Origin: Miscanthus floridulus
Taxonomy: Eukaryota > Streptophyta > Magnoliopsida > Poales > Poaceae
Assembly: GCF_019320115.1 (NCBI RefSeq)
Contig: NC_089598.1
Coordinates: forward strand, 28,615,711 to 28,679,710
Length of the DNA: 64,000 bases
Direction: 5' to 3'
This document shows positions 42,701 through 54,679 of the stretch, piece after piece. Positions within the stretch are counted from its first letter, which is position 1. Each line of letters opens with the position of its first letter. The notes under the pieces were generated by a model. That model saw only the letters and a list, made by a program, of their open reading frames with translations. It was not told where the DNA came from and did no database searches. Made by a program: the position numbers and the translations under genes.

Positions 42701-42997
42701 GCCATGTTGTATGGTGCAAAATATTGGCCTACGAAAAGATGACATGTTCAACAGATAAGTGTCGTGGAAATACGTATGTTGCGTTGGATTTGTGGTCATA
42801 CAAGAAGGGATCGAGTTCGAAACGATGATATACGTGATAGATTAGCGGTAGCACCAATTGAAGAAAAACTTGTCCAACACCGGTTGAGATGGTTTGGACA
42901 TGTCCAACGGAGACCTCCAGAGACATCGGTGCGTATTGGAATCCTAAGCCAGGATAGTAACGTGAAGAGAGGCAGAGGAAGACCAAAGTTGACTTAG
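39770..42997 (+). pseudogene. RTE-type LINE endonuclease/reverse transcriptase, many stops
   Basis: Endonuclease (APE type): NILCVQEIK at about 39825, then after the MITE the NVISVYAPQVG and LFIGDLNGH segments (40560-40700) and QIDFVLARR near 40880. Reverse transcriptase: GPDGIPIEM at about 41697-41720, [11 protein letters not shown] at about 41960, [20 protein letters not shown] at about 42060, and the catalytic FVDD at 42331-42342. C-terminal RLRWFGHVQRRP is at about 42880. Stops and frame changes separate these blocks. The protein would nick target DNA and prime reverse transcription; this copy is dead. A last coding piece continues after 44932. Confidence 0.85.
39965..40487. mobile_element. 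hAT-type MITE with ACCGAA-rich body, TSD GGTGTGAT
   Basis: GGTGTGAT is duplicated at 39957-39964 and 40488-40495. The ends read TAAGGTTGGGC and, inverted, TAGGCCTGGGC (8 of 11 identical). 8 bp duplications and TAGG(N)nGGGC-type ends are standard for hAT elements. The two arms (39990-40120 and 40320-40480) are rich in ACCGAA/TTCGGTT units that can pair with each other around an AT-rich centre. It interrupts the LINE endonuclease frame. Confidence 0.8.
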
Positions 42998-43003
42998 GTA
43001 GAG

Positions 43004-44931
43004 TGAAAGCTCTAGTTTGGTTTTGGTTAATTGATGAAACCCTAAGTGCTAACCTAGTTTATCAAAGTATTTATGAGATAGGTAGCACTACTCTAAGTGA
43101 TGAAGCAATGGCGAAGATCATGACGATGGTGATGGCATGGTGATGATCAAATGCTTGAACTTGGAAAAGAAGAAATAGAAAAACAAAAGGCTCAAGGCAA
43201 ATGTATAAATAGTAGGAGTCACTTTGTTTCCGTGATCAAGACACTTAGCGAGTGTGATCACATTTAGGTTAGCTAGCAGTTCTATTAAGAGGGGTGAAAC
43301 TCGTATTAAAATACGGTTATCAAAGTGCCACTAGATGCTCTAACTCATTGTGTATGTATTTAGGATCTAGTGGAGTGCTAACACCCTTGAAAGTATTTGT
43401 GAAAATATACTAACACACGTGCACAAGGTGATACACTTGGTGGTTGGCACATTTGAGCAAGGGTTAGAAACCTCACCAGCGAAGTGTCCGCCCGTAGAGT
43501 GCGGACAGTCCGACGGTGCCACTGGCGCTCCAGACAGAAAAGACAGTGGTTCACAGAGTGATCGGACGCTGATGGTGTAGTGACCGAACGTTGGGTTCAG
43601 AGTCCGGTCAGTAGCAGCAGTGAGCATGCATCTCGATCTTGTGACCGAACGCTGGTTGGGTGCGTCCGATTAATGCTGACGTACGCTGACGTGTGGTGCA
43701 AAGTGGAGACATTGAGTGACCGGACACTGGGTGAGTCCGGTCGAGCATGATCGAACGCGTCCGGTCGTGATTTTGCGCTAATGGAATCTTACTGGAAACG
43801 ACCGGACGCTGAGGTCCAGCGTCTGGTCACCTCGCAGCAGCGTGTCCGGACATCACTTAACCGTTGGGATCGGGCGCTCAGTATTTGAAGAGAGGGGACA
43901 CGTGGCGTGTATCGCGCGACCGGACGCTGGGACCGGAGCGTCCGGTCGGCCCGTGTTCAGTGCAGTGAGTAGCCCAACGACTCTATTTCGTGGGGGCTTC
44001 TATTTAAGCCCCATGGCCAGCTCAAGCTCACTCTCTTGGACATTTGCATTGACATAGCAGCCTTATGAACTTAGCCAAAGCCCTCCTACTCATCTCCATC
44101 ATTGTTTTATCATCATTGTGAGATTGGGAGAGAATCCAAGTGCATTGCTTGAGTGATTGCATCTAGTGGCACTTGGCATTCGTGTTTTGCTGCGGGATTT
44201 ACTTGTTACTCTTGGTTGTTGCCACCACCTAGACGGCTTGGAGCAGCGAGGATCGTTGAGCGGAGGTTGGTGATTGTCTCCGGCTCCGATCGTGGTGATT
44301 GTGAGAGGACTTGTACCTTCCTCGGCGGAGAGCCGAAAGATAACTTTAGTGGATTGCTCGTGTCATTGAGTTACCTCACTTGTGGGTAGGTTTTTGCGGT
44401 GTCCAATTATGTGGATAAGGTTCGTGCAACACCTCTTAGCCGCTGAACCACCGAGTGTTGGTCGACACAACGGGAGCTAGCGTGCCGACAAGCACGTGAA
44501 CCTCGGGAGAAAAATTGGTTGTCTCTTGCCCTTTAGTATTCTTCTAGGGATTGATTTAGTATTCATCTTGTGATTGGTTCACTCCTTTACATGGCGGTAT
44601 AATCACCCTACTCACTCATTTATATTCTTGCAAACTAGTTGTGGCAAGCTTTTTAGTGTAATTAGAATTGAGAGCTTACTTTGTCATTTTAAGTTCATCT
44701 AGTTGAGCTCTTTAGAGTAGCAAAATTGAGAGCTCTTAGTGAGTAGTAACATTGTAAGCTGTGTGCCTAGTAATCATTGCAACTAGAATTGTTGAATGGG
44801 TGGCTTGCAACCCTTGTAGAGCTAGTGCAAGTTTGTATTTCACTATTTGTCGTACTAATCAAATTGCTCTAGTTGATTTGTAGATTTTTAAATAGGCTAT
44901 TCACCCCCTCTAGTCATATTAGGACCTTTCA
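43004..44931 (+). mobile_element. Solo LTR, Sirevirus-like family 1, TSD TAGAG
   Basis: TGAAAGCTCTAGTTTGG to GGACCTTTCA, with TAGAG duplicated exactly at 42999-43003 and 44932-44936. 1928 bp, the same family as the LTRs of the nested Sirevirus. The U3 motif cluster is at 43485-43960 and the TATA-like box at 44001-44007. It sits in the C-terminal coding part of the LINE. Confidence 0.93.
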
Positions 44932-45101
44932 TAGAGGCAATAAAATAAGACTTAAAATGATAGAATATACTTAAAGACTTAGCCTTAGATAGAAGTGCTT
45001 GAAAAACAGCTATTCACGTGCCTGAACCTTAATTGCTTCTGCTAGATTTCAACTTAGCCTACCCAACTTATTTGGGACTTAAAGACTTTGTTGTTGTTGT
45101 T

Positions 45102-45240
45102 ATAATACATAATTAGTATGGTTACATAGATCATTAAATATACTTTCATAATAAATTTATTTGAAGATATAAATATTACACGTATTTTGTATAAACCTAA
45201 TTAAAATTGAAAAAGTTTGATCGATACGTCTCCGTAATGT
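45102..45240. mobile_element. Stowaway-like MITE, right part
   Basis: AT-rich continuation of 39588-39700 after the LINE, ending in a degraded GATACGTCTCCGTAATG. A run of T follows. Confidence 0.5.
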
Positions 45241-46100
45241 TTTTTTTTTTTTGACCGAGGACCGCGAGGAGTAACTTTTAACATACTGGTCGCTGCATCG
45301 CTCGAGAAGACGATAGGAGACAAATGGTAACCAAAGACAGATGCATTGTGCATGCAGGCTAACGGAGTGATGGCTGCTCTGCGGCTGCGCCTGCTGCGCT
45401 CAGCCACGACCTGTGTGCTGTAGCACCGTGTGCAATGCTATGGCATAGGGTCTACTGGAGTACTGCTGCTGATGCTTATTACGGCTCCAGAGAAAGAACG
45501 AAGACATGCAGCAGCAACAGTCGGTGTCATCTTTTTTAAACAATTCAAACAAATCTGAATATGATGAAGTTTTTTAAATAGTAAAAACAAATCCGGCTTC
45601 TTTTGTTGGGAACAAGAGAATTAGACCAATTATTATAAACTTGTGAATTAACAAAATAAGTTTTAGTCAAAGCTCAATCCTAGCTTTATAAAGCCATCCA
45701 AAGGAAGGAAAAAATATGTATCGCCGCCACTTCTAGTTAGCGTTTGACGGACTTGGAGAATCTGCTTCTTATCGGCTTCACCAAAACTTTGTTGTAACTG
45801 CGTCCACTAGGGTAGCCAATGTGTTTCTTAGAATAAAAACTTCTAAAGGTTGTTTGTTTGATTGTTAGCCACACTTCACCTTAGACAGGTTTGACCACAT
45901 TGACAAGTGTCTGATTGACAACTAACCTTTAGCAAGACTTTTTTGGCCTTCACATGTGATAGAGTAAAAAATTATGCAAGATTCTTTTAGGCATTAGGCA
46001 TGACAAAGTGTGGCTTATAATTTGCTAGCCACACTTTTTTGTGGCTTGCCACACAATTGCGATATATTCCTTATTAGCAATATTGTCCAACGCTCATATC
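45241..46100. other. Intergenic DNA, possible small MITE
   Basis: No gene. Between about 45855 and 46055 the motif AGCCACACTT occurs in direct and near-inverted copies (TAGCCACACTT, GTGTGGCTTA), suggesting a small inverted-repeat element, but its borders are unclear. Confidence 0.35.
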
Positions 46101-46109
46101 AACAAAAAA

Positions 46110-46345
46110 GATTTATTTGAAACCTCCCTTGACTGTACCACCCATAAAAGGTATCATGAATATCTTTTAGCAAACTAAACTGCTCTTCGAGAAATTTAGC
46201 ATAAATACAATAACAAAAGAGATGTGGAATTATTTCATTTGTATAACACAACAGAAGGCACATAATTAACCTTTTCTCGTTCCATTCTTGCTAATAAGTT
46301 GTTTTTGTTTAAAATAACCTCCTTCTTTAGCAAGGCAAGGTTGTG
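46110..46345 (-). pseudogene. LINE zf-RVT fragment
   Basis: On the minus strand a short stretch reads like the reverse-transcriptase-associated zinc-binding domain: a CXLC-type pair, then HLFCYCIYAKF. About 235 bp, no intact frame. It is probably the C-terminal scrap of an L1-like LINE. Confidence 0.45.
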
Positions 46346-46429
46346 CCTCATGTGAGTTTCAATTGCGTGTCGAGTCTGCTGGGGCAAGGACCTCAGCTCT
46401 AGGTGTATTCACAAGTATGCCTGGGAAAA

Positions 46430-47125
46430 AAAACTCTGTAACTCGCTAGCTCGCTCGACTCGCTCGCTAGTGGTTCGGCTCGAGCTCAGCTCGTTTGAAC
46501 TTTTAAACAAGCTAAGCTAGCAATTTAGCTTGATTAATTAACAAGTCAGCTCGATCCAGCTCGTGAGCCGTTCATGAGCCCAGGGTAAATCAGATCACAG
46601 CAACTTGAATCAACCCATATATACCATGGTCCATCGGCCCAATGAGATAAAACCCTAGCCCCCAACTCCCATACTTTCACCCCTAGGCCCTAGACTTCCC
46701 TCATTCGTTGTTCCGCGTAGGCCTAGCCGCAAATGCATATACGCTCGGTTGTTCCCCTCCTGAGTTGCCGCACGCAGCACACGCGTAAGTCGCCCAGCGC
46801 CTGCTGCTCGCTAGGGCCTTGCAATCGCAGCTTTGCTTACTCCCTTGCAAGCCAACGCACAACAACAAGCATTAGCTTTTGTTTTTTTCTTGATTTTTCT
46901 AAACCAGCATCAGATCATCTGTCTTATTTATTTTGCTTTTCCCAAATCAATACTCATCTTTGTCTTTTGTTGTATGAATAACCACAACAGGAAGAAAAAA
47001 ATTTAAGTTAGCTCGCGAGCCAAACAAGCAAGCTCGAGCTGCCAAGCGAGCCAAGCCGAGTCGCCCCAGCTTGATAAAGCCGAGCCATAACGAGCCGAGC
47101 TAGCAGATTAAACATCACAAGATCA
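46430..47125. repeat. GCTCG-rich inverted-repeat element
   Basis: Arms at about 46435-46575 and 47010-47105 are rich in GAGCCGAGC/GCTCGGCTC-type units in opposing orientation around about 430 bp of ordinary sequence. This resembles the layout of the hAT-like MITE at 39965-40487. Exact ends and target duplication could not be fixed; CACAAGTA/CACAAGTG near both sides is suggestive only. Confidence 0.45.
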
Positions 47126-47199
47126 CAAGTGTGGGAGCAGCATGAGCCTGGAGGCATACAGACCTACAAGATCACTGACTGATTAGCTAAAACATTATA

Positions 47200-48180
47200 T
47201 TTATCTTTTTTTTCATGACCATATCGTAGCTTTTCATTAAGAAGATGGTTTAAGCATTGCACGGTAATCCTGTGATTACCAAGACACACGCACACCACGG
47301 ACCAAAGGATTCCTTTTGCACATTGCAACAGCTTGCGACCAAGAAACCACCAAAAGCAAAGAACTACTCATAGAAGGTGACACAGCGACCTCAGAGCTCT
47401 GAAGCCAGACATCACCCAGAGGTTGGCCTCATCGACAATACCCTGCAGTAGTTCGCTTGGCGTTGCCGCATCGTTCCTGAATGTCCGCGCGTTCCGCTCC
47501 TTCCACAGAGTCCAACCCACCTGAAAGAATAGAGAATCAAAGCCACGGCGATTCTCCTTGGGCAGCACCTTCCTAATTCTTATCCACCACAGCATCACAT
47601 CTTCTTCCTGTACCTGAATCTGATCCTGGAGATGTAGTTTAGTCAAAATCATTGCCCAAATCTGCCGACTCAGAACGCAACCCAGAATAACGTGGTCCAT
47701 CGTCTCCACAGCCGGTGCACATATAATGCAGTCATCTGAATCATGAAGGCCATGCCGTTTTCTCCGTGCAGCCATCCAACATCATCGATGGAGCACCAAC
47801 CAGAAAAAGAACTTAACCTGTGGAGGGGCTGCCGTCTTCCAAAGCAGCTTCACGCCAGGAGGTCCAGTCGATCCAACGAACATTGCGCCATATGCCGAAG
47901 CTGCAGAATACTCTTAATCGCTGGACCACCTCCAATAGAGCTTATCGAGTATTCCAGGAGAAAGCTGAACTTCTTCGACCAAATCCAAGATGTGCAGATA
48001 GTCCAAGATTACCGAACAGTGGGGCGGCCCTTTGATGTCACGAACCCAAGCCCTCTGGCAGAGCACTGAAGCAACAGTTCTTTTCCAACATGAACGTGGC
48101 ACAGCTTGAAAGAGGGAAGGCGCCCGATTACAGGATCTATCATCTGAAGCGGTCCACTTGCATTGCATAGCAGAAAAACT
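47200..48180 (-). mobile_element. 5'-truncated L1-like LINE
   Basis: A minus-strand element with its 3' end at the left (a T-rich run near 47208). Only the C-terminal part of the RT protein remains. No matching target duplication was found. Confidence 0.75.
47368..48168 (-). pseudogene. LINE C-terminal domain (zf-RVT) remnant
   Basis: The open part at 47775-47368 (135 codons) has CIICAPAVETMDHVILGC, the CX2C...HX4-5C zinc-binding pattern, followed by a long helical tail with WTLWKERNARTFRN, both hallmarks of the zf-RVT end of plant L1 elements. Upstream, across two stops, KFFFWLVLHR and SAASAYGAMFVGS continue the domain. No polymerase motifs remain. Confidence 0.75.
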
Positions 48181-48655
48181 TCTTAAATCAATTCCAAAGT
48201 TGCAATTGTTCCCTTAGATGAAACACAACTGAAAAGGTACAAAGAGTAACAAGTTTAGTAGTTACCACAATAACGAAAAGAACATTGACCGAGGGTACTG
48301 AATTTAATGGAAATTTGCTAACAAACATAACCCAAATATAATGGAGTAATGGACTGCTTGTTTGGTCAAGAGAGCTTGGGAGGCCCTCATGTACTCGCAT
48401 GATGATCCATTTTGATCAAGAGAGCTGGAAAGATCCTAGTTCCTATCGCCCATCAGATTTGATTCTCGACATGCATGTCAGCTTTCATTTCTTTCCTGTG
48501 AGATATACAAATCAGCTTATCATATTCCATCATAGAAACCTGCAGACATAAAAGCGAAATATAGTTCAACCTATGCAAAAGGAGGGAGAAGATCAATGTT
48601 GCAAACTGAAATTGGAATAAAAATATTTAAAAATATTGAGCAGCACCTGGGATGG
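48181..48655. other. Intergenic DNA, no feature recognised
   Basis: AT-rich with short open frames only; it lies between the LINE fragment and a solo LTR. Confidence 0.35.
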
Positions 48656-50610
48656 TGAAATGTCCTAATATGGCTAGAGGGGGGTCAATAGCCTATTTAA
48701 AAATCTACAAACCAACTAGAGCAATTTGATTAGTATAACAAATAGCGAAATGCAAACTTGCTCTAGCTCTACAAGGGTTGTAAGCCACCTATCCAACAAT
48801 TCTAGTTGCTATGATCACTAAACACACAATTTGCTATGTCACTACTCACTAAGAGCTCTCACACTTGCTACACTAAAGAGCTCTACTAGATGAACTTAAA
48901 CTACAAAGCAAGCTCTCAATTCTAGCTACACTAAAGAGCTTGCTACAACTAGTTTGCAAGAATATAAATTAGTGAGTAGGGTGATTATACCGCTGTGTAG
49001 AGGAGTGAGTCAATCACAAGATGAATACTAAATCAATCACCGTGAGAATACCAAAGGGCAAGAGACAACTAATTTTTCTCCCGAGGTTCATGTGCTTGTC
49101 GGCACGCTAGTCCCCGTTGTGTCGACCAACACTTGGTGGTTCGGCAGCTAAGAGGTGTTGCACGAACCTCGTCTACACAATTGGACACCGCAAGAATCTA
49201 CCCACAAGTGAGGTAACTCAATGACACTAGTAATCCACTAGAGTTACCTTTCGGCGCTTCGCCGAGGAAGGAACAAGACCCCTCACAATCACCGTGATCG
49301 GAGCCGAAGACAATCACCAACTTCCGCTCGATGATCCTCGCTGCTCCAAGCCGTCTAGGTGGCGGCAACCACCAAAAGAAACAAGTGAATCCCGCAACGA
49401 ACACGAATACCAAGTGCCTCTAGATGCAATCACTCAAGCAATACACTTGGATTCTATCTCAATCTCACAAAGATGATGGATCAATGATGGAGATGAGTGG
49501 GAGGGCTTTGGCTAAGCTCATAAGGTTATTATATCAATGCAAATGGCCAAGAGAGTGAGCTTGATCCGGCCATGTGGCTTAAATAGAAGCCCCCATGAAA
49601 TAGAGTCATTGGCTCCTTAGTCCAGTGAAAAACGGGGCGACCGGACGCTGGACCCAAGCGTCCGGTCGCGCGATGCACGCCACGTGGCCCCTGCTTCAAA
49701 CGCCGATCGTCTGATCTCAACGGTCGTCAGTACAATTAAGTTGTGACCAGACATGTTGCTTCGAAGTGACTGGACGTAGGACCTCAGCATCCGGTCGTTT
49801 CCAGTAAGCATCCAGAGACAATTTTTCACGATCAGACGCGTTCGGTCACCCTTGACCGGACTCACCCAGCGTTCGGTCAGTCACCCTCTTCATTGTGTGC
49901 CGCCACGTCAGTAGGACCGGACACACCCCATCAGCGTCCAGTCACTAAGTGACCCAGCGTCCGGTCGAAGACCGACGCCAGCGTCTTCACTGCTTCCACT
50001 GATCGGACGCAGGACCCCAGCGTCCGATCACTGCGTGACCAACGTCTAGTGTACTCTGTGAAATCCTGTCTTTTCTGTATAGAGCGCTAGTGGCACCGTC
50101 AGACTGTCCGCACTCTACGGGCGGACACTCCGCCGGTGGAGTTTCAAACCCTTGCTCCCAAGGCTAAACACAATGTGTATCACCTTCGTGCATGTGTGTT
50201 AGCATATTTTCACAAATATTTTTAAGGGTGTTAGCACTCCACTAGATCCTAAATGCATATGCAATGAGTTAGAGCATCTAGTGGTACTTTGATAACCGCA
50301 TTTCGATATGAGTTTCACTCCTCTTAATAGTACGACTATCGATCCTAAATGTGATCACACTCACTAAGTGTCTCGATCACTAAAACAAAATGGCTCCTGC
50401 AATTTATACATTTGCCTTGAGCCTTTTGTTTTTCTCTTTCTTCTTTTCAAGTCCAAGCACTTGATCATCACCATGGAATCACCATCATTATGTCATGATC
50501 TTCATTTGCTTCACCACTTGGAATAGTGCTACCTATCTCATAATCATTTTGATAAACTAGGTTAGCACTTAGGGCTTCATCAATTAACCAAAACCAAACT
50601 AGAACTTTCA
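48656..50610 (-). mobile_element. Solo LTR, Sirevirus-like family 1, TSD GATGG
   Basis: On the plus strand it runs TGAAATGTCCTAATATGG to AGAACTTTCA with GATGG at 48651-48655 and 50611-50615. 1955 bp. A minus-strand TATA-like box (TATTTAA) lies at 49579-49585 and the U3 motif cluster at about 49637-50130. No internal region. Confidence 0.93.
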
Positions 50611-52389
50611 GATGGGCGGCGAGCAAACACCATGGGCGTCGATGCCTGATTGCTAGGCACATCCTTGACGACAAGGCAGGGATTCTGGCTCTTCGGTGAT
50701 GTCGTCAACGAAGTCCAGAAACAACTCTAACCAGGAAGTTGAGAAGCTAGGCATGTCCTCACCGACGACGTAGGGACAGGGGCTCTCCGGTGATGTCGTC
50801 GATGAACTCCAGTGGCTGCTCCGGCCTACATTTAATCAGTTCAGTTGTTGGTGAACGGATTGTCGCTGATACCAGGCTACCAGCAACCAACTTAGGACAT
50901 TAAAAATTCAGAACTATGATATCTGAATCTTATAAAATTTCAAAGTAAGAAATGTCTCAGGTGCACTCTTAGTTTAAATACATACATGTGCACATATAAA
51001 TCAGCTAGGTTAACCCACCTCAAATCCATCATTCTACAACTAATGATTTTGGTTGTATGACAAATGCATGTGATGTGGAAATGCAATCGTGGTGGAATGT
51101 TTTGAAATGGAGACCCATAGTAAAATATAACTATAACACAGATTTCCAAATAGTGTTGAACTATTTCCACTAAGTGTTAGGAAATAAGAAATTCTAGTTG
51201 TTTATTACCACACGATGAAATCTCTACTGAAATAAGAAATCAAGGACAACAAAAACACTATGTTCATGTCTAGCTAAGGGTAAGCAGGTGCGTCGTGCAC
51301 TCGGAGACATAAACGAACAATGTAGTGGTGACGGTGTCAATTTCGTAAGGTTATTTCATACCTAGTTAATGAAAGACAAAAGAAAACATCTTTGTAAGGG
51401 ATCAAAGTTAGTAGTCGTAATACATGTATACACTTGTAATTGGATCATATATGAATACAAATAGTCAAATGCTAGGTTTAACACAGCATGAAGGCAAGAG
51501 AAAAGGATGAGGAGCACAAGGGTGGCTAGGAACATTCAGAGCAAAGCAGATCAAATCACACAGAACTGCAGGCGCAGATCCACTGAAGGTCATTGGGTGT
51601 GCACATGTACGACTGATAATCTTTGAAAGGGAACAAAGTTGTAGGCATAATACTTGTATACACTTGTAATTAGATCAGATCAGACCCGAATTACCAAATG
51701 AAAGGGGAAGAGAGGGGGTGGGCATACCTGTTGTGTGCTCGCCACCGTAGAGCTCCTAGCGTCAGCGTGGTAGATCGTGGAGGCAGCGGGGACGGTGCAG
51801 AGCCGGCTGGGTATCTGGTGGCGGCGATGGAGACTTGAGCGCCATGGGGAAGGTCGTGTAGGCGGCGGTGTGGAGCCGTCTAGGTGTCCGGCGACATGGA
51901 GACGACGGCACGTAAGGCTGCGGAACCAGAGACCTGAGCGCCTGGCGTGATGGGGCAGGGGGCATTGATCATGGACTGATTGAGGGAAAGTGCTTGATGG
52001 ACAGGGAGGGAGGCAGGGAGCGTTGATTGATTGTGGTAGATTTGCGGGATCTGGGATTACGGAAGATGGAGCGTAGAGATTGCACGTAGGCGGACCGACG
52101 AGGCGACGTTCGTTTGTCGTAGGGGAGCGGCAGAGCGATGACCCCAAAAATTATACTACCATTAGATGGTCTTAGTTTTGTTTTTTTGTAGTTGTCGGAG
52201 ATAAGGGGAAAAAAGAGGTCTAATCCGCTGCACGTCATCGCTGTCATCGCTTTCAAACTAGCCTGCACAAACACGAATATCCCCTCTCCAATCCGTCCAC
52301 TCACCGTTGATGATTTTGAGCCCGCTCACGTAGTCCATCACTAGTTGGGAATCGCCCGATGGGGCTAGCGTCTGAAACTCGACGCGCAC
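50611..52389. other. Non-coding DNA with a local direct repeat
   Basis: No gene recognised. TACACTTGTAATT(G/A)GATCA with preceding AAAGTTAG/TAGTCGTAATAC-like sequence occurs at about 51400-51450 and 51625-51680. A GC-rich stretch (51735-52140) has a 155-codon minus-strand frame rich in Pro, Ser and Arg that looks like composition rather than a protein. It may be the flank of the repeat at 52390. Confidence 0.4.
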
Positions 52390-52805
52390 ATGTCTACGCA
52401 TCATGTGCAAGACAAAATCTACTTTTGCAACATGTAAAAGAAACTTTGCAACATACGTCCGAAAATAGTTAAAACACTTGCAACATACATCTAAAACATA
52501 GGAAACATGTGCGTAGCCATTGCAGAACCTATGCAACATCTAGATGAAACACTTGCAACATATGTGTGAAACATATGCAACATCCGAATGAAACACTTGC
52601 AACATAAGTGTGAACACATATGCAGCACCAAAATAAAACACATGCAACATACATCTAAAACATTTGGAATAAACGCTTGCAACATACGTGTGTACCCATT
52701 GCAACATATGCAACATCCTGATCTATTTGCAATATCCACATGAACACACTTGCAACATGCATATGAAACACCTTAAACACTTGAAACATACGCTTACAAC
52801 ATGTA
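52390..52805 (+). repeat. Degenerate 'AAACACTTGCAACAT' array
   Basis: About 400 bp of imperfect reiterations of AAACACTTGCAACATA(C/T) and AACATATGCAACATC. The edge reading AAAATCTACTTTTGCAACAT is shared, inverted, with the array at 57895-58290. Borders and transposon class are unknown to me. Confidence 0.65.
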
Positions 52806-53300
52806 AGGCGTGACACTCTAGTGGACGGCGACCACCATGTCTAGCGAGCCTCGAGGCGGTCGCGAAGTACGGCACGGCCATGACGCCCTTGCCTTCTCTA
52901 GCTACAGGAGGAGGTGATTAGGAGGATGTCGGTGCTAGCGTCAGCGATGAGGCGGCTGATGTGCGGAAGAGGGACCTTGTACTAGTACCCGTAGCGGAAG
53001 TCATCAGAGGATATGAGCAACACCACGGGCGGGAGCTTGGAGAGCGGTCACGACAGTGAGGGGCGAACGGAGCAGGATGAAGGCATGGCGGCAGCGAGGG
53101 CCATGGTGAGGAGGAGCAGGAGGCAGGGGGCGATGAGGGCTGGGGTGCAGCCACGGAGGAGGAGAGAAGAGCGGCAATGGGCCGAGCGAGTCGCCGGGGG
53201 TCTGGACCTCGACTCAGTAGGTGGAGACACCATCGGTGGATGGTGCTTTGACTGCAGGACTCGGGGAGAGTAGGAGTGGACTAGATATGGGAGAAGCAGA
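52806..53300. other. GC-rich stretch next to the AACAT array
   Basis: It has overlapping open frames on both strands with low-complexity composition. A GC-rich segment also adjoins the array at 57895, suggesting it belongs to the same element. No protein domain recognised. Confidence 0.35.
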
Positions 53301-54150
53301 ACGTGTGTGCGGTTTGCGATGAGTAGCTTGTGGAGTTTGGGAGAGAGAGCATGGAGTATCATATATTTGTGATGGGTACAATAAGTGGACAACGTGAAGC
53401 CACGTATTGAACCGATCAGATCTGGTTGGCAGGCCGAGCAAAGGCACGTGTCCGGCCGAACGGAGGCTAGGGCATTACCGTTGGGAATTCGCCCCGGTCC
53501 AAGGATCCGAGAATCCGGTCGGCCAACGTTGGTGCCGACTCCGATTAGTGTGTCGCATGGCCTCTAGAGTCGGTAAATCTCCTGTATAAAATTGACGCAC
53601 CGCGTCCGTGTCACGGCAAATCAGTAGCCCTAGCCAGGATCATGTACGGCTGTGACGTCGCGAGAGATCCCGTGACCATGCTGGCGAAACCCGTGCCGCC
53701 CTACGGCAGGCACGCCGGCCTCGTGCCCAGGCGGTAGGAGGACTTCGGCGTCGTTGGCGCCTTCCCCGAGGTGCACGTCGCGTAGTACCCGCTCTCCATA
53801 GGCCTCCGCGGCGATCGCGAGGCGGCGCTGGGACCGGTATCCAACGATGTGCTGGCCGTGACCGTCGACGCACGCGGCCGCGTCGTGTTCGGCGTGGTCG
53901 TCCGGCAGGGCGAGAACGCCGCCCTGATCGTCTACTCCAGCCACGCCGACCTCGTCCCTAGGATCGCTCCTGCGGCCGATCAGGACGCCGTCGACGACTA
54001 GGCCGAGGTGGAGGGTACCACCGCGTGGACTCGGGCCGCGCTGCAGTCGATCATCGACGCTCGCCTCTCCGCCGTGCAGCCAGCGAGCGTCATCCGGCCG
54101 CCGCGTAGCCGGGACGATCCAACGCTTGTCAAGTACAGCCGCCGCGTAGC

Positions 54151-54541
54151 CGGGACGATCCCACTTGAGCCCAATGGCTCTATGCTTAGCTGGCAGATCA
54201 GAAACTTCCCAGGTTCTGTTCTCTTCAATTGACTGCATCTCAGTCTGCATAGCTCTTCTCCAGCAGTCTTCTTTCAAAGCCTCCTCCACTGATCCAGGTT
54301 CTTCTGCAGCTGACAAACAAACCCCACTATATTCCATATCTTGGATTTCTTCTGTGGAGTCGAACAAGTCTGAAATGGTCCTGTATCTGACAGGCCTTCC
54401 ATTTGAATCTTCAGTTGCATTTGAAGGTGGAGTTGCCCACTGGATGGGTACTGCTGGTGCTGTTGATCCCATGCTCCCAGAGATCGGAGTGTGAGGAGAT
54501 GTGTTTGCACTACCCTCATCATCAGGTAGTGGAATTGAATC
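54151..54541 (-). mobile_element. Captured copia pol fragment (RT N-terminal region)
   Basis: On the minus strand a frame has RPVRYRTISDLFDSTEEI, then EALKEDCWRRAMQTEMQSIE and NRTWEVSDLPAKHRAIGLKW, the linker and start of a copia RT. No LTR ends flank it. A SKIP segment, ATCCAACGCTTGT(C/T)AAGTACAG, stands on both sides (about 54118 and 54540), and CCGCGTAGCCGGGACGATCC is repeated at about 54101 and 54143. The pattern suggests break repair with filler DNA rather than normal integration. Confidence 0.75.
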
Positions 54542-54679
54542 CAACGCTTGTTAAGTACAGCCGGCGCGGCAGTCGGCGGTGTTCAACTCGGGAGCGGGGG
54601 AGCGGATCGTGAGGGTGGAGCACGCGCAGGAGACCCGGTCCTGCCGCCCAAGCACAGGCGCAGGCGGGTGCCGCGCCCG

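Larger units (their letters stand above)
39701..45101 (+). mobile_element. RTE-type LINE with nested insertions, 17 bp TSD
   Basis: ATAATACATAATTAGTA is duplicated exactly at 39684-39700 and 45102-45118. The 3' end is TTTGTTGTTGTTGTT after TTATTTGGGACTTAAAGAC, the simple-repeat tail typical of plant RTE elements. It carries an endonuclease region and an RT region, both broken. Subtracting the hAT-like MITE and the solo LTR leaves about 2.95 kb, close to full length for RTE. Confidence 0.88.

Noticed and set aside
51680..52147. A 155-codon minus-strand frame
   Set aside because: Pro/Ser/Arg-rich composition, no motif, and it lies beside a repeat array.
52390..52805. CRISPR-like or satellite array
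   Set aside because: The repeats are degenerate, lack unique spacers of constant size and sit in plant nuclear DNA; the pattern recurs as a dispersed repeat.
53630..54544. A 304-codon minus-strand open frame
   Set aside because: Its first part is the copia RT fragment and the rest is the antisense of the SKIP N-terminal half; it is a chimera by chance.
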